DNA of 64,000 bases from Akkermansiaceae bacterium (GCA_024233115.1 JACKQB010000001.1:1-64000); one strand, 5' to 3'. Counted from the first letter of the stretch, positions 9,033 through 18,449 are shown. Notes: a model not told the origin generated them from the letters alone. Numbers and translations: made by a program.

Positions 9033-9941
9033 ATGCAAATGATATGTAACTATAGTGAAGTTAGAGAGCGAAAACCTCCAACTCTACGTGAGGTAGCACG
9101 TGGTCTTGCGTTGGCTGCCTTGGGTTGTAAAGAGAGAATCTTGTATGGGGGGCGGTCATTAGCCCGCCCACGCGTACAATTTCTTTACATTCACCATATC
9201 TTTGACGATGAGGTTGAACATTTTGACAAACTACTGGCTGAGTTGGCCAAGACACACGTATTCATTTCGCATGCCGAGGCTGTGCGGCGTGTGATTTGCG
9301 GTTGTAATGATGAGCCATGTATCGCATTTAGCTCGGATGATGGATTGAAAAATAACCTGCAGGCAGCCAATATCTTAAACCGTTACGGGGCAAAGGCTTG
9401 TTTCTATATCAACCCGCATTCGATAGGTATGAAGGAGCCTGCCTCAGTTGCCAGATTTTGTCGTGATCGACTCGAGATGCCGCCTATAGAATTTATGCAG
9501 TGGTCAGATGTAGAGCATCTTTTGAGCCAAGGTCATGAAATAGGTTCGCATACTATGAGTCATACTAATGTAGCTGAGATGCCACTATCCGCTTTTATGG
9601 AAGACCTCTGCACATCTCGCGATATCTTACTTTACCGCTGTGGAAAGGCAACCCATTTTGCATATCCTTACGGTCAATTTCACCATTTCAACAAGGATGC
9701 CATGCATCTGGTTTTTCAGGCCGGTTACGGGTCTTGTGCATCGGCAGAGCGGGGGTGTCATTTTTGTGAGGTGCCCGTGGCAGAAGACAAGCTTCTGATA
9801 CGGCGTGATCACGTGGTGGCGGCATGGCCCCTTGCCCATACGATGTATTTCATTCGGAGGAACTCGCGATGTATGGATAGCGGAGAGGATCACTCTGGTG
9901 GCGATTTGTTTCCTAATTATCTCAAGTCACATAGAATGTGA
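9033..9941 (+). CDS. Polysaccharide deacetylase (NodB/CE4-like)
   Basis: The start is placed at the ATG 9033 because the upstream in-frame codons belong to the relic acyltransferase. The 302-residue protein has the CE4 fold motifs: an FSSDDG pair of aspartates at about 100-104, the metal-binding GSHTMSH at 172-177 and FAYPYGQ near 209-215. The family removes N- or O-acetyl groups from amino sugars using a divalent metal. No signal peptide is evident. It overlaps the next glycosyltransferase by 4 bases and so is coupled to polysaccharide assembly. The segment before residue 45 is poorly conserved. Confidence 0.8.
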   Translation: MQMICNYSEVRERKPPTLREVARGLALAALGCKERILYGGRSLARPRVQFLYIHHIFDDEVEHFDKLLAELAKTHVFISHAEAVRRVICGCNDEPCIAFSSDDGLKNNLQAANILNRYGAKACFYINPHSIGMKEPASVARFCRDRLEMPPIEFMQWSDVEHLLSQGHEIGSHTMSHTNVAEMPLSAFMEDLCTSRDILLYRCGKATHFAYPYGQFHHFNKDAMHLVFQAGYGSCASAERGCHFCEVPVAEDKLLIRRDHVVAAWPLAHTMYFIRRNSRCMDSGEDHSGGDLFPNYLKSHRM

Positions 9942-11116
9942 ATTTACTTATTGTTAGTGGCTATTGGCCAACGCAGTCGAACCCGATCAGCGGTCTATTT
10001 GTGGTTCAGCAGTTATCCGCGCTAGTTCGTCAAAATTGTGAGGCGACCGTGATTATAGCGACGACCAAGGGCAAGAGGGAATCACCTCACCTGTCCCTGA
10101 AGCAACTAAGGCTGCCATCAGAGAGTATTCAATTGGTGGAGGTTTCTCTTTTACGTCTTCCTGAAATATTATCGAGTTGGCCAGGAGGCATCTGGCTGAA
10201 CACATTAAGTGTAGGTATGAAGCTTAATAGGACAATACGTCAATTGGCAGCTGAAGGAAAGGTGTTTAAAGGGTGTCTTCTCCATGGGATCCGTTATATG
10301 GGGTTGTCCGTGCCATTATGGGGACGGTGGATTAAAGGGAAAACCGTGATGGTGCTTCATGGGGTCGATCCATTCATTGAGAAAGCTGGGAACTTGCCGC
10401 GAATTACCTCAATGATGAAACCTGTGGCCTGTGTCTGCCACCGGTTTGTGTTGGTAGGGCAGCCTTTGTTAAGGCACGCTCATTTATTGGGCTTGTCTGA
10501 AAATCAATTGAAGATTGTTGCAAATGGCACGGATTTACCAGAACTGGAGAAAATTTTTGACCACCAGCGTAGTCTCAATGAGACACGAAGGGTTGTGAGC
10601 ATTTCTAATCTTGTGGCCTTAAAAGGAATCGATCTTAATTTAAAAGCGTTGGCTCGTCTGAGCGAAAAACATCCTGAGCTAAAGTGGGAATATCGTGTCA
10701 TTGGTGATGGCGAAGAACGACAAAAGCTCGAGTTGCTGGCGCGTGAGTTGGGCGTTGCGTCTCAGGTCACTTTCTTAGGGCGCATTTCCTATCAAGACAC
10801 GATGCATGAGCTGGCACGTTCAGATGTATTTTCATTGCCGAGCTGGGGGGAGGCATTCGGAATTGTATATTTGGAAGCGATGGCTCGTGCCCGCCCAGTA
10901 GTTGGGTGCTTTGACAACGGGGCAGCAGATATCATTTGTACAGGAAATGATGGCCTACTAATCCCACCACATAATGAATTTCAGTTAACATGCGCACTAG
11001 AAACACTACTCTATAATCCAGAGTTATGCCGTCGTATAGGTCGTGAGGGAAGAAAAACTGCGGAAAAATTCAGTTGGGAGGTAAATGCTCATGAAATACT
11101 AGCACTACTGGATTGA
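9938..11116 (+). CDS. Glycosyltransferase family 4
   Basis: This 392-residue protein uses a GTG start in a GTGA overlap with the deacetylase stop. It opens with LLIVSGYWPTQSNPISGLFVVQQL, the N-terminal GT4 domain. In the second domain it has VSISNLVALKGIDLNLKAL, YRVIGDGEERQKLELLA and the catalytic region PSWGEAFGIVYLEAMA near residue 305. This is a standard retaining GT-B sugar transferase. The donor is not predictable. It precedes a small composition shift towards AT in the next two genes. Confidence 0.85.
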   Translation: MNLLIVSGYWPTQSNPISGLFVVQQLSALVRQNCEATVIIATTKGKRESPHLSLKQLRLPSESIQLVEVSLLRLPEILSSWPGGIWLNTLSVGMKLNRTIRQLAAEGKVFKGCLLHGIRYMGLSVPLWGRWIKGKTVMVLHGVDPFIEKAGNLPRITSMMKPVACVCHRFVLVGQPLLRHAHLLGLSENQLKIVANGTDLPELEKIFDHQRSLNETRRVVSISNLVALKGIDLNLKALARLSEKHPELKWEYRVIGDGEERQKLELLARELGVASQVTFLGRISYQDTMHELARSDVFSLPSWGEAFGIVYLEAMARARPVVGCFDNGAADIICTGNDGLLIPPHNEFQLTCALETLLYNPELCRRIGREGRKTAEKFSWEVNAHEILALLD

Positions 11117-11186
11117 CCTGACCACGGCAGCATTCATTTCCGCTCACCAATTTTCAATTATTTCATCCTAAAAAGGACAGCACTTA

Positions 11187-12215
11187 ATGGCGCATCAAAT
11201 AATACTCAAGAATTCTGTCGATCTATCCAAGTATAGAGACGTTTGGAATGATCTTTACACATCTGTAGCACAGAAAGTTACTATTTTTCAATCATACGAA
11301 TTCATATGCAGCGCAGTTGATGGCACTAGCGAATTGTTTGTTATCGTTGGTGTAGAAAGAAATGCGATAGAATACATATTTCCATTCGAACTAAACAAGG
11401 GCACTCTTAGATTCATTGGTGACAACCACTCTGACTATTGCATGCCACTCATATCAAATTGCATCGCTAACAAATACGCTCTCTTTAAAAGGATATTCAA
11501 GATCATCCTGGCTGAGGGACATATTCGGAGACTGGCTCTGTATAATCTCCCTCATGATGCCGACATTCTTAATTATTCAAAAACCATATTAGGTAATAAA
11601 GCATACGTGTACTCCTACACCGAGGTTTCGCACCTCCTCCTTGAAGGCAAAGATGCTCTGAGCGCAATTAGGCATTTGAATAGCTCTTCAAAAAGTGAGT
11701 TGAAAAGGGTTATCAAGTACCATCAAAAAACTGAGCACAGGGTAGTAACCAACTCCGCAGCCTTCCCAAGAACTGAAATTATATCTCTGAAAGAAGCCAT
11801 GATAAAAAATGGGTTAAGAGACAAAAGATTTTTTGATGGCTCTTTAGAGAAAACTTGCAAAACAATGTTTGATGGGGGGCACTTGGTTGTCAGCCTCCTA
11901 GAAAAGGACTGCGAGGTACAAAGTGCCAGCCTAGTCCTCAAGTATGGTAACACCCGGTTGATGTGGGTAGATCTCTACAATGATATTAAAATGATCAACT
12001 TGTACAACTATGTGAAATACATCGACTATGAATTAGCCTTGAATCAAGGTGTCAATATCGATTTTGGTAGGGGGGGCTATGATTACAAGGTGAAGAACTT
12101 CCAGCCGAATATGCTTAATCTTTACAATTTGGAATTTAGCAAGCGATTTATGGACAGCCCTAGAAATTACTACATGACTACGAGAAGATTCATCAAATCC
12201 ATAATAAAAAAATGA
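11187..12215 (+). CDS. FemAB/CelD-like GNAT-fold acyltransferase
   Basis: The 342-residue protein has the layout of CelD/BcsL-type acetyltransferases (tandem GNAT domains, Pfam Acetyltransf_6-like). A sensing N-terminal half is followed by a region with SASLVLKYGNTRLMWVDLYND and a late IDFGRGGYDYKVKNFQPN segment, which is typical of the family end. Such enzymes add acyl or aminoacyl groups in exopolysaccharide pathways. Codon use is clearly more AT-rich than the rest of the window, which hints at transfer. A good AAAAGGA ribosome site lies upstream of the ATG, and the stop overlaps the next start (ATGA). Confidence 0.65.
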   Translation: MAHQIILKNSVDLSKYRDVWNDLYTSVAQKVTIFQSYEFICSAVDGTSELFVIVGVERNAIEYIFPFELNKGTLRFIGDNHSDYCMPLISNCIANKYALFKRIFKIILAEGHIRRLALYNLPHDADILNYSKTILGNKAYVYSYTEVSHLLLEGKDALSAIRHLNSSSKSELKRVIKYHQKTEHRVVTNSAAFPRTEIISLKEAMIKNGLRDKRFFDGSLEKTCKTMFDGGHLVVSLLEKDCEVQSASLVLKYGNTRLMWVDLYNDIKMINLYNYVKYIDYELALNQGVNIDFGRGGYDYKVKNFQPNMLNLYNLEFSKRFMDSPRNYYMTTRRFIKSIIKK

Positions 12216-13264
12216 AGCTGTTAATCTATTTTGTCGAGCCTGCTAAATATAGTCTTAGAATTCTAGAAGAAGCCTTCACAAAAACTGATTCTGTGGAGTT
12301 CTATTTTAGGAAAAACACTTCAGAGGCTGCCTTAAATAAAAGTGGAAATGTGCATTTGCCCACAGCTCGCTTCAGAAAATCGTTGAGGGCGCATTTTCTG
12401 TCGGATGTAATCATTAGCAACGGATTTATGGATAGGTTTTTTCTAACGCACTTTTTTTTATCGCTGCTCTGCTTTAAGAAAGTTCCAATTTGCATCGACT
12501 CTGATGGCTTTTATAACGCTGCGCACGAATCGCAGAGTGCGATTAAAAGAACACTGGTAAAGTTTATATTTTCTAGAGAGTTTGTTTTTGGATTTGCGGC
12601 TGGGTATAAAAAGCACAGAGAGTATTTTACCAAACGAGGAATGATGGCTGACCGGGTGTACACACTGCCTATACAAAGTCTTGATTACTCTCATGCATGC
12701 TCTAAAGACGAATCCATTTTTACTATTGCCTATGTTGGTCGGTTGATAGCCCGGAAAAGAACTGAGGATGTTATTGAAGCGTTTAAGAATAATTTTAATG
12801 ATGGAAGAAAGTGCCGATTGCTGATCATTGGGGATGGTCCGGAAAAACAAAACTTGCTACAAAAGTCAAGGGGCTCCGAGAATATTCGATTTACGGGGAA
12901 GGTGGATCATGAAGAGGTTAAAAAAATCTATAGTAGAATTAATGTTTTGGTCTTAGCCTCGCATGCAGAACCGTGGGGATTAGTAGTCAATGAAGCGATG
13001 TCGGCGGCCATACCAGTGATAGCTTCTGATGAAGTAGGGGCAGCTTTTGACCTCATCGAAAACAGGAACACAGGAATGATATACCCCGTTGGAAATGTAA
13101 AGGCACTTGGATTGTGTATGTTGGAATACTATACAAACAACGAGCTCTACCGGAAACATTCAGATAACGCACAAACGTTGTTACAGACGGATTGGAGTAT
13201 TGACACTTACCGTGAGCGGTTTCTTGGTGCGATTGAATCCATTAGGCGTCAAATGTCTTCTTGA
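12212..13264 (+). CDS. Glycosyltransferase family 4
   Basis: The 350-residue product shows the GT4 second-domain pattern: IAYVGRLIARKRTEDVIEAF near residue 172, LLIIGDGPEKQNLL, and the E-x7-E region HAEPWGLVVNEAMSAAIPVIASDEVGAAFDL split near residues 252-282. The N-terminal half is short and AT-rich, and shares low GC with the upstream acyltransferase. It starts in an ATGA overlap with it, so the two were probably acquired together. Sugar specificity is unknown. Confidence 0.85.
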   Translation: MKLLIYFVEPAKYSLRILEEAFTKTDSVEFYFRKNTSEAALNKSGNVHLPTARFRKSLRAHFLSDVIISNGFMDRFFLTHFFLSLLCFKKVPICIDSDGFYNAAHESQSAIKRTLVKFIFSREFVFGFAAGYKKHREYFTKRGMMADRVYTLPIQSLDYSHACSKDESIFTIAYVGRLIARKRTEDVIEAFKNNFNDGRKCRLLIIGDGPEKQNLLQKSRGSENIRFTGKVDHEEVKKIYSRINVLVLASHAEPWGLVVNEAMSAAIPVIASDEVGAAFDLIENRNTGMIYPVGNVKALGLCMLEYYTNNELYRKHSDNAQTLLQTDWSIDTYRERFLGAIESIRRQMSS

Positions 13265-13361
13265 TTTAATCTGATAGACCTGACGGAGGGAGGCTGGCAC
13301 TAGGGGCACTTTGTCTTATGAGGGTAATTTTTTTGATGCCGGTAGTATCTCATATTCATCT

Positions 13362-14462
13362 ATGCATATAGTACACACAATAGCTACATTGGGTAAATCT
13401 GCTGGCGGGCCTTCATACATGGTCGCACAGATGTGCAATTATCTAGCGAGTCTAGGGCACCGTGTTACGATACTGACAAACGATGCAGAGCGAGGCGTAG
13501 ATGACATGTGTGACCTTGATGGCAGGGTTGTCAGGATAAATGCACGAGGTAGTCAAATTGACGTGGCATTGGCGAAACTCGTATTGGAGCAACATGTAGA
13601 CATTTTGCATACGCATGGTTTATGGCTTCCTGTAAATCGAGCCACAACTAGAGCGGCTAGGCGTGTACGCTGTAATCTTATTTGGTCGCTACATGGTATG
13701 CTCAGACCGTGGGCAATGAATCATAAATGCTGGAAAAAAAAATTAGCATGGTGGCTTTTCCAGCGTAGACATCTCACATCGGCATCAATGATACACACAA
13801 CATCTGAGGATGAAGCGGAAGAATTTAGAAAATTACATCTGCAGGTTCCACAAACAACAATTCCGATAGGCATAGGGTTGCCGTCTTTGAGAGACTACGA
13901 AATCAAAGAGTGTGATAAGAACTATATTTTGTTTCTTGGCCGTCTGCACCCTGTAAAAGGGTTGATGAACCTTGTGGAAGCGATTAGCGAGTTAAGACCG
14001 GAAGGGTGGCACTGCTTGATAGCAGGTCCGGATGAGGGAGGGTATCGGGCTGTCCTTGAGGCTAGGATCAGGGATTTGGGTTTGGGTGAGTGGTTCAGCT
14101 TCCTTGGGAGGGTCTCAGGGATAAATAAGGAGAAGCTTATCCTCAAAAGTACATTCGTTATTCTTCCTAGCTTTACAGAAAATTTCGGCGTCGTCGTGCC
14201 AGAGGCTCTTTCCTATCACAGGCCTGTGTTAGCAACTAGAGCAACCCCTTGGTCTACCCTGCCAAAGCTAGGTTGTGGGTGGTCGATTGATGTCGGAGCG
14301 AAGCCACTGGCTATGCAACTGAAAGCCATTTTTGAAATGGATCGTGAAACATTCGAGACTATGGGGAAGAAAGGGCGGCTTTATGTTGAAACGGCGTTTT
14401 GCTGGAAAGCAATAGCGAAACGATTTGCAGAAATTTATCAAATAGAATTAGCCAATAAATGA
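13362..14462 (+). CDS. Glycosyltransferase family 4
   Basis: The ATG at 13362 (MHIVHTIATLGKSAGGPS) gives the classic start of a GT4 enzyme; an upstream TTG frame would add 17 unrelated residues. The 366-residue protein has ILFLGRLHPVKGLMNLVEAI, CLIAGPDEGGY, WFSFLGRVSG and PSFTENFGVVVPEALSY, which holds the E-x7-E catalytic pair. It resembles WcaI/GumH-like EPS transferases. Its stop overlaps the start of the next gene by 4 bases. Confidence 0.85.
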   Translation: MHIVHTIATLGKSAGGPSYMVAQMCNYLASLGHRVTILTNDAERGVDDMCDLDGRVVRINARGSQIDVALAKLVLEQHVDILHTHGLWLPVNRATTRAARRVRCNLIWSLHGMLRPWAMNHKCWKKKLAWWLFQRRHLTSASMIHTTSEDEAEEFRKLHLQVPQTTIPIGIGLPSLRDYEIKECDKNYILFLGRLHPVKGLMNLVEAISELRPEGWHCLIAGPDEGGYRAVLEARIRDLGLGEWFSFLGRVSGINKEKLILKSTFVILPSFTENFGVVVPEALSYHRPVLATRATPWSTLPKLGCGWSIDVGAKPLAMQLKAIFEMDRETFETMGKKGRLYVETAFCWKAIAKRFAEIYQIELANK

Positions 14463-15970
14463 CTTTAAATAGACCTATAGCCAGTAAACTCAACGTTACT
14501 AGGCGTAAGCCCGGAGAGCGCCATAACAAGGCTGGATTTACCCTTGCAGACTTAGCAAGAAACTGCCTTCTGATTTTAGGATTGATGATGCTAAACCGTT
14601 TGGGGTCGGCAGGGACCATTGTTTTTTTAGTAGTCCTAATGATATGGATGAGCAAAGGGCCATTAGCCGTGTTGCAGGTATTAAGCATATTTTTTCTAGC
14701 TATGATAGCCAATAAGGCTTTTGTTCCTAATAACAGTGTATTAACGCAAGGCAGATTTTTGTTATTAGTTGTCGCAATCTGGCAAGTATTTGTAGCGATG
14801 CAGAACCGAGGTTACGCTATGTTTACCCGCAAGCATGTTGTCGCGCTAGTTTGGTTTTGCCTAGCATGCGCCGTATTAACTACTATCAGTCGTTACTATG
14901 TCGTAATCTCGCTGTTGAAAATTATTTCATTCTTGCTTTTCACCACTGTCTTGCTGATTCTGGCAGATATATTGAAAAATCGTAAAGGAGAGGTGACTTT
15001 GTGGTTCTTTTCTATCATTGCGACGAGTGTCTTTTTGGGTATAGTTTCCATGGGAACAGGAGTGAGCATGAATATGGATAGGCTGGCAAAGACGAAGTCT
15101 GCAGAGAGCTTTTTTAACGGGCCATTTGATCACTCACAGACTTTGGGCACAACGGCCGCATTGATGATTGTGTATCTTCTAGGGCTTACGCTATTTACAC
15201 GCCATGCGATACGATGGCTAAGCATCCCGTTGATTCTGGTTTTGGGTTATTTTATGTATCTGGCTACTTCTAGGACATCCCTTCTTGCGTTGGGGATTGG
15301 GATTCTTGTTATGCTGCTCATGGTTATGAGATATCGCCCATCTGGCGGGATTAAGCTAAAACTGAACTTTTCAAAATCTCAGATAATCACCACGAGCGTG
15401 GTTATTTGTTGTCTGGTATTTGTAATGGATTTTACGTCAGGTGGAGGGGTTTCCGCGACGGCTATGGAGTTCCTTGTGAAGTATGACCCCAACGTGTCTG
15501 GGAAACATGATACAATTACTAAGGAGTTATTTAAATCCCGTGAAGGGCAGATAGAAATGATGATGTTGAATATCAGAAAACAGCCGATAGTGGGACTGGG
15601 CTTTGGCACTTCAACGAGTGAGGAATTTATTTCAGAAGCTACGTTACTTAGTGCTCCGACGGAAAAAGGTTTCCTATTCCTTGCAATTGTCGAGGAAACA
15701 GGAATTATAGGAACTATTTTTTTCGCAGTGTTCTTGATTTCCATAGTACGCTTCTACCATGCGCGCAAAAATCTTATTGCCCTTGGAATGTTTGCAACAT
15801 TTCTCGGCGTAAATATGGGGGAGATGTTGTTTTTCTCATTCGGTGGTCAGGGTGGGTTCCTATGGGTGTTTATCGTAGGATCAATTCTCATGGGCAAGGA
15901 GTGCACCTTTCTTCGACGGGCTTCAGAAAAACCAAATGTAAGGAGAAGCAAAACCCTTGTAAGAGTGTGA
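14459..15970 (+). CDS. O-antigen ligase/polymerase-type membrane protein (Wzy-like)
   Basis: The 503-residue protein has about 11-12 hydrophobic segments and one large outside loop (about residues 335-400, SGKHDTITKELFKSREGQIEMMMLNIRKQPIVGLGFG). It carries the ATSRTSLLALG pattern near residue 268. These are features of the Wzy_C (O-antigen ligase and polymerase) family, in which loop arginines act on lipid-linked repeats at the periplasmic face. With a Wzx-like flippase in the same locus, a polymerase role is the better reading than ligase. The long loop contains the conserved Gly-Phe-Gly. Confidence 0.75.
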   Translation: MTLNRPIASKLNVTRRKPGERHNKAGFTLADLARNCLLILGLMMLNRLGSAGTIVFLVVLMIWMSKGPLAVLQVLSIFFLAMIANKAFVPNNSVLTQGRFLLLVVAIWQVFVAMQNRGYAMFTRKHVVALVWFCLACAVLTTISRYYVVISLLKIISFLLFTTVLLILADILKNRKGEVTLWFFSIIATSVFLGIVSMGTGVSMNMDRLAKTKSAESFFNGPFDHSQTLGTTAALMIVYLLGLTLFTRHAIRWLSIPLILVLGYFMYLATSRTSLLALGIGILVMLLMVMRYRPSGGIKLKLNFSKSQIITTSVVICCLVFVMDFTSGGGVSATAMEFLVKYDPNVSGKHDTITKELFKSREGQIEMMMLNIRKQPIVGLGFGTSTSEEFISEATLLSAPTEKGFLFLAIVEETGIIGTIFFAVFLISIVRFYHARKNLIALGMFATFLGVNMGEMLFFSFGGQGGFLWVFIVGSILMGKECTFLRRASEKPNVRRSKTLVRV

Positions 15971-15971
15971 T

Positions 15972-16529
15972 ATGCTCAAATTGGATATTCATGCAAACAG
16001 GCAAGAGCAAAAGTACTCTTCTCGAGTGCTATTGTTGCGAGTATGCTGGTCATTAGGGAGATGCATATTTAGGCTAACTCCACGACCTTGTTTCGGGATC
16101 CGGCGTATGATCCTTCGAGTATTTGGTGCGAAAGTGGGTAAGAACACACACATCTATCCTTCTGTTTACATTTACTTTCCGTGGAATTTTGAGATTGGAG
16201 ATGATTCTGCTGTCGGGGAGTGGGCATTCATATATAGCTTAGGACAAATCACCATTGGTGAACGCGTAACCATTTCGCAACGTGCGCATCTCTGTGCTGG
16301 AAGCCATGATTTTACTAGTCCTAGCTTGCCGCTGCTAAAGCCGCCTATTGTAATTGGAGATGAGGTTTGGGTGTGCGCCGACGCGTATATTGGCCCTGGT
16401 GTGACTATTGGTAGAGGAGTTGTGATTGGGGCACGCTCCGTAGTTATCAGAGACGTCGGGCCTGATTTGGTCGTTGCAGGGAATCCTGCCGTAATCATAA
16501 AGAGGCGTGTAATAATAGACACTAAATAA
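15972..16529 (+). CDS. WcaF-like hexapeptide acetyltransferase
   Basis: The 185-residue protein has an N-terminal RLTPRPCFGIRRMILRVFGAKVG segment followed by left-handed beta-helix turns (IGDDSAVGEWAFIYSLGQITIGERV). It also has SQRAHLCAGSHDFTSP with the catalytic His, and the ending VVAGNPAVIIKRR. This matches the WcaF-type O-acetyltransferases of EPS clusters, which use acetyl-CoA in the cytoplasm. It starts one base after the polymerase stop. It may have taken over from the decayed acyltransferase at 8650-9030. Confidence 0.85.
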   Translation: MLKLDIHANRQEQKYSSRVLLLRVCWSLGRCIFRLTPRPCFGIRRMILRVFGAKVGKNTHIYPSVYIYFPWNFEIGDDSAVGEWAFIYSLGQITIGERVTISQRAHLCAGSHDFTSPSLPLLKPPIVIGDEVWVCADAYIGPGVTIGRGVVIGARSVVIRDVGPDLVVAGNPAVIIKRRVIIDTK

Positions 16530-16541
16530 TATTCGAGTTCC

Positions 16542-17354
16542 ATGAATATTTCAGTGCTTATACTCACTTACAATGAATCGGCCAACCTAGAGGATTGCCT
16601 CCGATCCGTGTGTTTTTCCGATGATGTAGTAGTTCTCGATTCAGGTAGCTGTGATACAACGGTAGGGATAGCCACAGCTGCCGGGGTTACGGTGTTGACA
16701 CGGCCGTTTGATAACTACGCAGCACAACGTAATTTTGGATTAGCCTATGATTTTAAATATGACTGGATCCTAATGTTGGATGCTGATGAAAGAATTCCGA
16801 AAGATTTTCTTTCTGAACTTCGCAAAGTTACTGAAAATAAACATAACCCAATAACACTCTATCGAATGCGACGAAAAGACATGTTTATGGGTAGATGGTT
16901 GAAGCATTCAAGCGGGTATCCGACTTGGTTCGGGCGACTTTTTCGTAAAGGTGAAGTGTGGGTTGAGAGAGAAATTAACGAGGAGTATTATACCGAGGGT
17001 GAAGTTGGTTTGTTGGAGGGCCATTTAATTCATTATCCATTCAACAAGGGGGTGACATATTGGTTTGAGCGACACAATCGCTATTCAACTATGGAGGGGA
17101 TTAAGCTATCCTTGGAAAAAAACGACGCGATTAATTGGGGGCATTTTTTAAATTCTGATCCCATGTTGCGCCGTAAGGTATTTAAAGGGGTCGCTTATCG
17201 TATGCCCTTTCGTCCTTTGTTGACGTTCTGCTTCCTATATTTTTTAAAACTTGGTTTTTTGGATGGCAAAGCTGGATTTCATTTTAGCTGTATGCGAGCG
17301 ATCTATGAGTATATGATAAATTTGAAGATGAAGGAAATATTGCGTGATGAGTGA
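16542..17354 (+). CDS. Glycosyltransferase family 2 (WaaE/KdtX-like)
   Basis: The 270-residue enzyme begins ISVLILTYNESANLEDCL, has VVVLDSGSCDTT and the metal-binding MLDADERI (DxD-type) near residue 80, and a C-terminal membrane-proximal hydrophobic stretch at about 222-240. This is the WaaE/KdtX-like branch of inverting GT2 enzymes. It is the last gene of the AT-rich block; base composition rises right after its stop. Confidence 0.85.
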   Translation: MNISVLILTYNESANLEDCLRSVCFSDDVVVLDSGSCDTTVGIATAAGVTVLTRPFDNYAAQRNFGLAYDFKYDWILMLDADERIPKDFLSELRKVTENKHNPITLYRMRRKDMFMGRWLKHSSGYPTWFGRLFRKGEVWVEREINEEYYTEGEVGLLEGHLIHYPFNKGVTYWFERHNRYSTMEGIKLSLEKNDAINWGHFLNSDPMLRRKVFKGVAYRMPFRPLLTFCFLYFLKLGFLDGKAGFHFSCMRAIYEYMINLKMKEILRDE

Positions 17355-17468
17355 TGGGAGCTCTACGGGCAGAATGAAGATCGCGGATGGAAAGCGGTTA
17401 CAACCCGTTTCTACGTCAACGGCTAATTGCGATCAGCCATCATTCCTTCGCCAACCGCCATCTTTTCC

Positions 17469-18380
17469 ATGAAATTCTCGATCATCACCATCTGCTACAA
17501 TCCGGGGGAAGTGGTTGCATCGGCTGTGGAGTCGGTTTTGGGGCAGGGTTATCTGGACGTTGAATATATCATTGTCGATGGTGGTTCGACCGATGGGTCG
17601 TTGGATTATCTGACTAAGATCAGTCGGGAGGATGCACGGGTGACCTTGGTGTCGGAGCCGGACGAGGGGTTGTATGATGCTTTGAACAAGGGGGTGCGTC
17701 TGGCGACGGGAGATGTGATTGGTTTTGTGCACGCCGATGATTTTTTGGCACACGCCGACGTTATTAAACATGTGGCGGAGCGGTTTGAAGACGAGGCTAC
17801 GGAGGCGGTTTATGGTGACCTTCAGTATGTCGCGCAGGGGAGCCCTTCGGGCGATAGCGGATGGCGGATGGCGGATGGTGGAAGTTCAGATAGCAGAGTT
17901 TCGAGCGAAGCGGATTCGCCATCCGAGCGCAACGAATCCGCTATCCACCATCAATCACTTGTGATTAGGCATTGGCGATCGGGCGAGTATTCGCGCGGCA
18001 AGCTAAAGTGGGGGTGGATGCCTCCGCATCCGACGCTGTATTTGAAAAGAAGTGTCTATGACCGGGCGGTTTTACCCAATGGAGAGTATTTTGATACCTC
18101 GTTTACCTGTGCCGCCGATTACGATTTTATGATGCGCGTGTTTTCGACGTTGCATGTTTCCCCGGTTTATTTATCCGAAGTGATGGTCAAAATGCGGGTG
18201 GGCGGGGTCAGTAACCGCAGCCTGAAACACATCCTACGCAAATCCGCCGAAGACTGGCGGGCGATCAGACGTAATAAAATCGGCCATCTGCACACATTGG
18301 TGTGGAAAAACCTTTGTAAAGTGCCGCAGTTTTTTCGGCGATGGCGGAGGAATGATGGCGGATGGCGGTTAAGAAAATGA
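17469..18380 (+). CDS. Glycosyltransferase family 2 with an in-frame repeat insertion
   Basis: The ATG at 17469 (MKFSIITICYNPGEVV) is the natural GT2 start; the frame upstream lies in a repeat-like region. The motifs YIIVDGGSTDGSLDYL and VIGFVHADDF (DxD-type) are present, as is the GWMPPHPTLYLKR segment of WcaA-like enzymes. Between YGDLQYV and VIRHWRSGEYSRG lies an unusual stretch of about 40 residues (about 125-163, Ser/Asp/Gly/Arg rich). It is encoded by the palindromic GATGGCGGAT-type repeat at 17841-17960. The last residues are also repeat-derived (18340-18380). Activity despite the insertion is plausible, as it sits in a loop before the acceptor domain, but unproved. Confidence 0.8.
   Translation: MKFSIITICYNPGEVVASAVESVLGQGYLDVEYIIVDGGSTDGSLDYLTKISREDARVTLVSEPDEGLYDALNKGVRLATGDVIGFVHADDFLAHADVIKHVAERFEDEATEAVYGDLQYVAQGSPSGDSGWRMADGGSSDSRVSSEADSPSERNESAIHHQSLVIRHWRSGEYSRGKLKWGWMPPHPTLYLKRSVYDRAVLPNGEYFDTSFTCAADYDFMMRVFSTLHVSPVYLSEVMVKMRVGGVSNRSLKHILRKSAEDWRAIRRNKIGHLHTLVWKNLCKVPQFFRRWRRNDGGWRLRK
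17841..17960. repeat. Palindromic dispersed repeat inserted in frame in a GT2 gene
   Basis: This copy holds the GAGCCCTTCGGGCG mini-hairpin, GATAGCGGAT at 17853-17862 followed by GGCGGAT tandem units, and the inverse ATCCGCTATC at 17936-17945. All of it is read in one open frame within the glycosyltransferase. The added length is about 120 bases. Confidence 0.8.
18340..18380. repeat. Palindromic repeat copy at the end of the GT2 gene
   Basis: The units GCGATGGCGG, GATGGCGGATGGCGG and the flanking bases form the last dozen codons (about) and the stop of the GT2 gene. This suggests that the natural C-terminus was replaced. Confidence 0.65.
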
Positions 18381-18449
18381 AGCTATAAGTCGATAGGAGG
18401 GTAGGAATTTGGTATTTGTAATTTGTATTTTGAAACTTAGAAATGATCC

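Noticed and set aside
17420..17462. Degenerate repeat units as a full palindrome copy
   Set aside because: CAGCCATCATT and CAACCGCCATC resemble the repeat but lack a clear inverse arm, so I did not list it as a separate copy.
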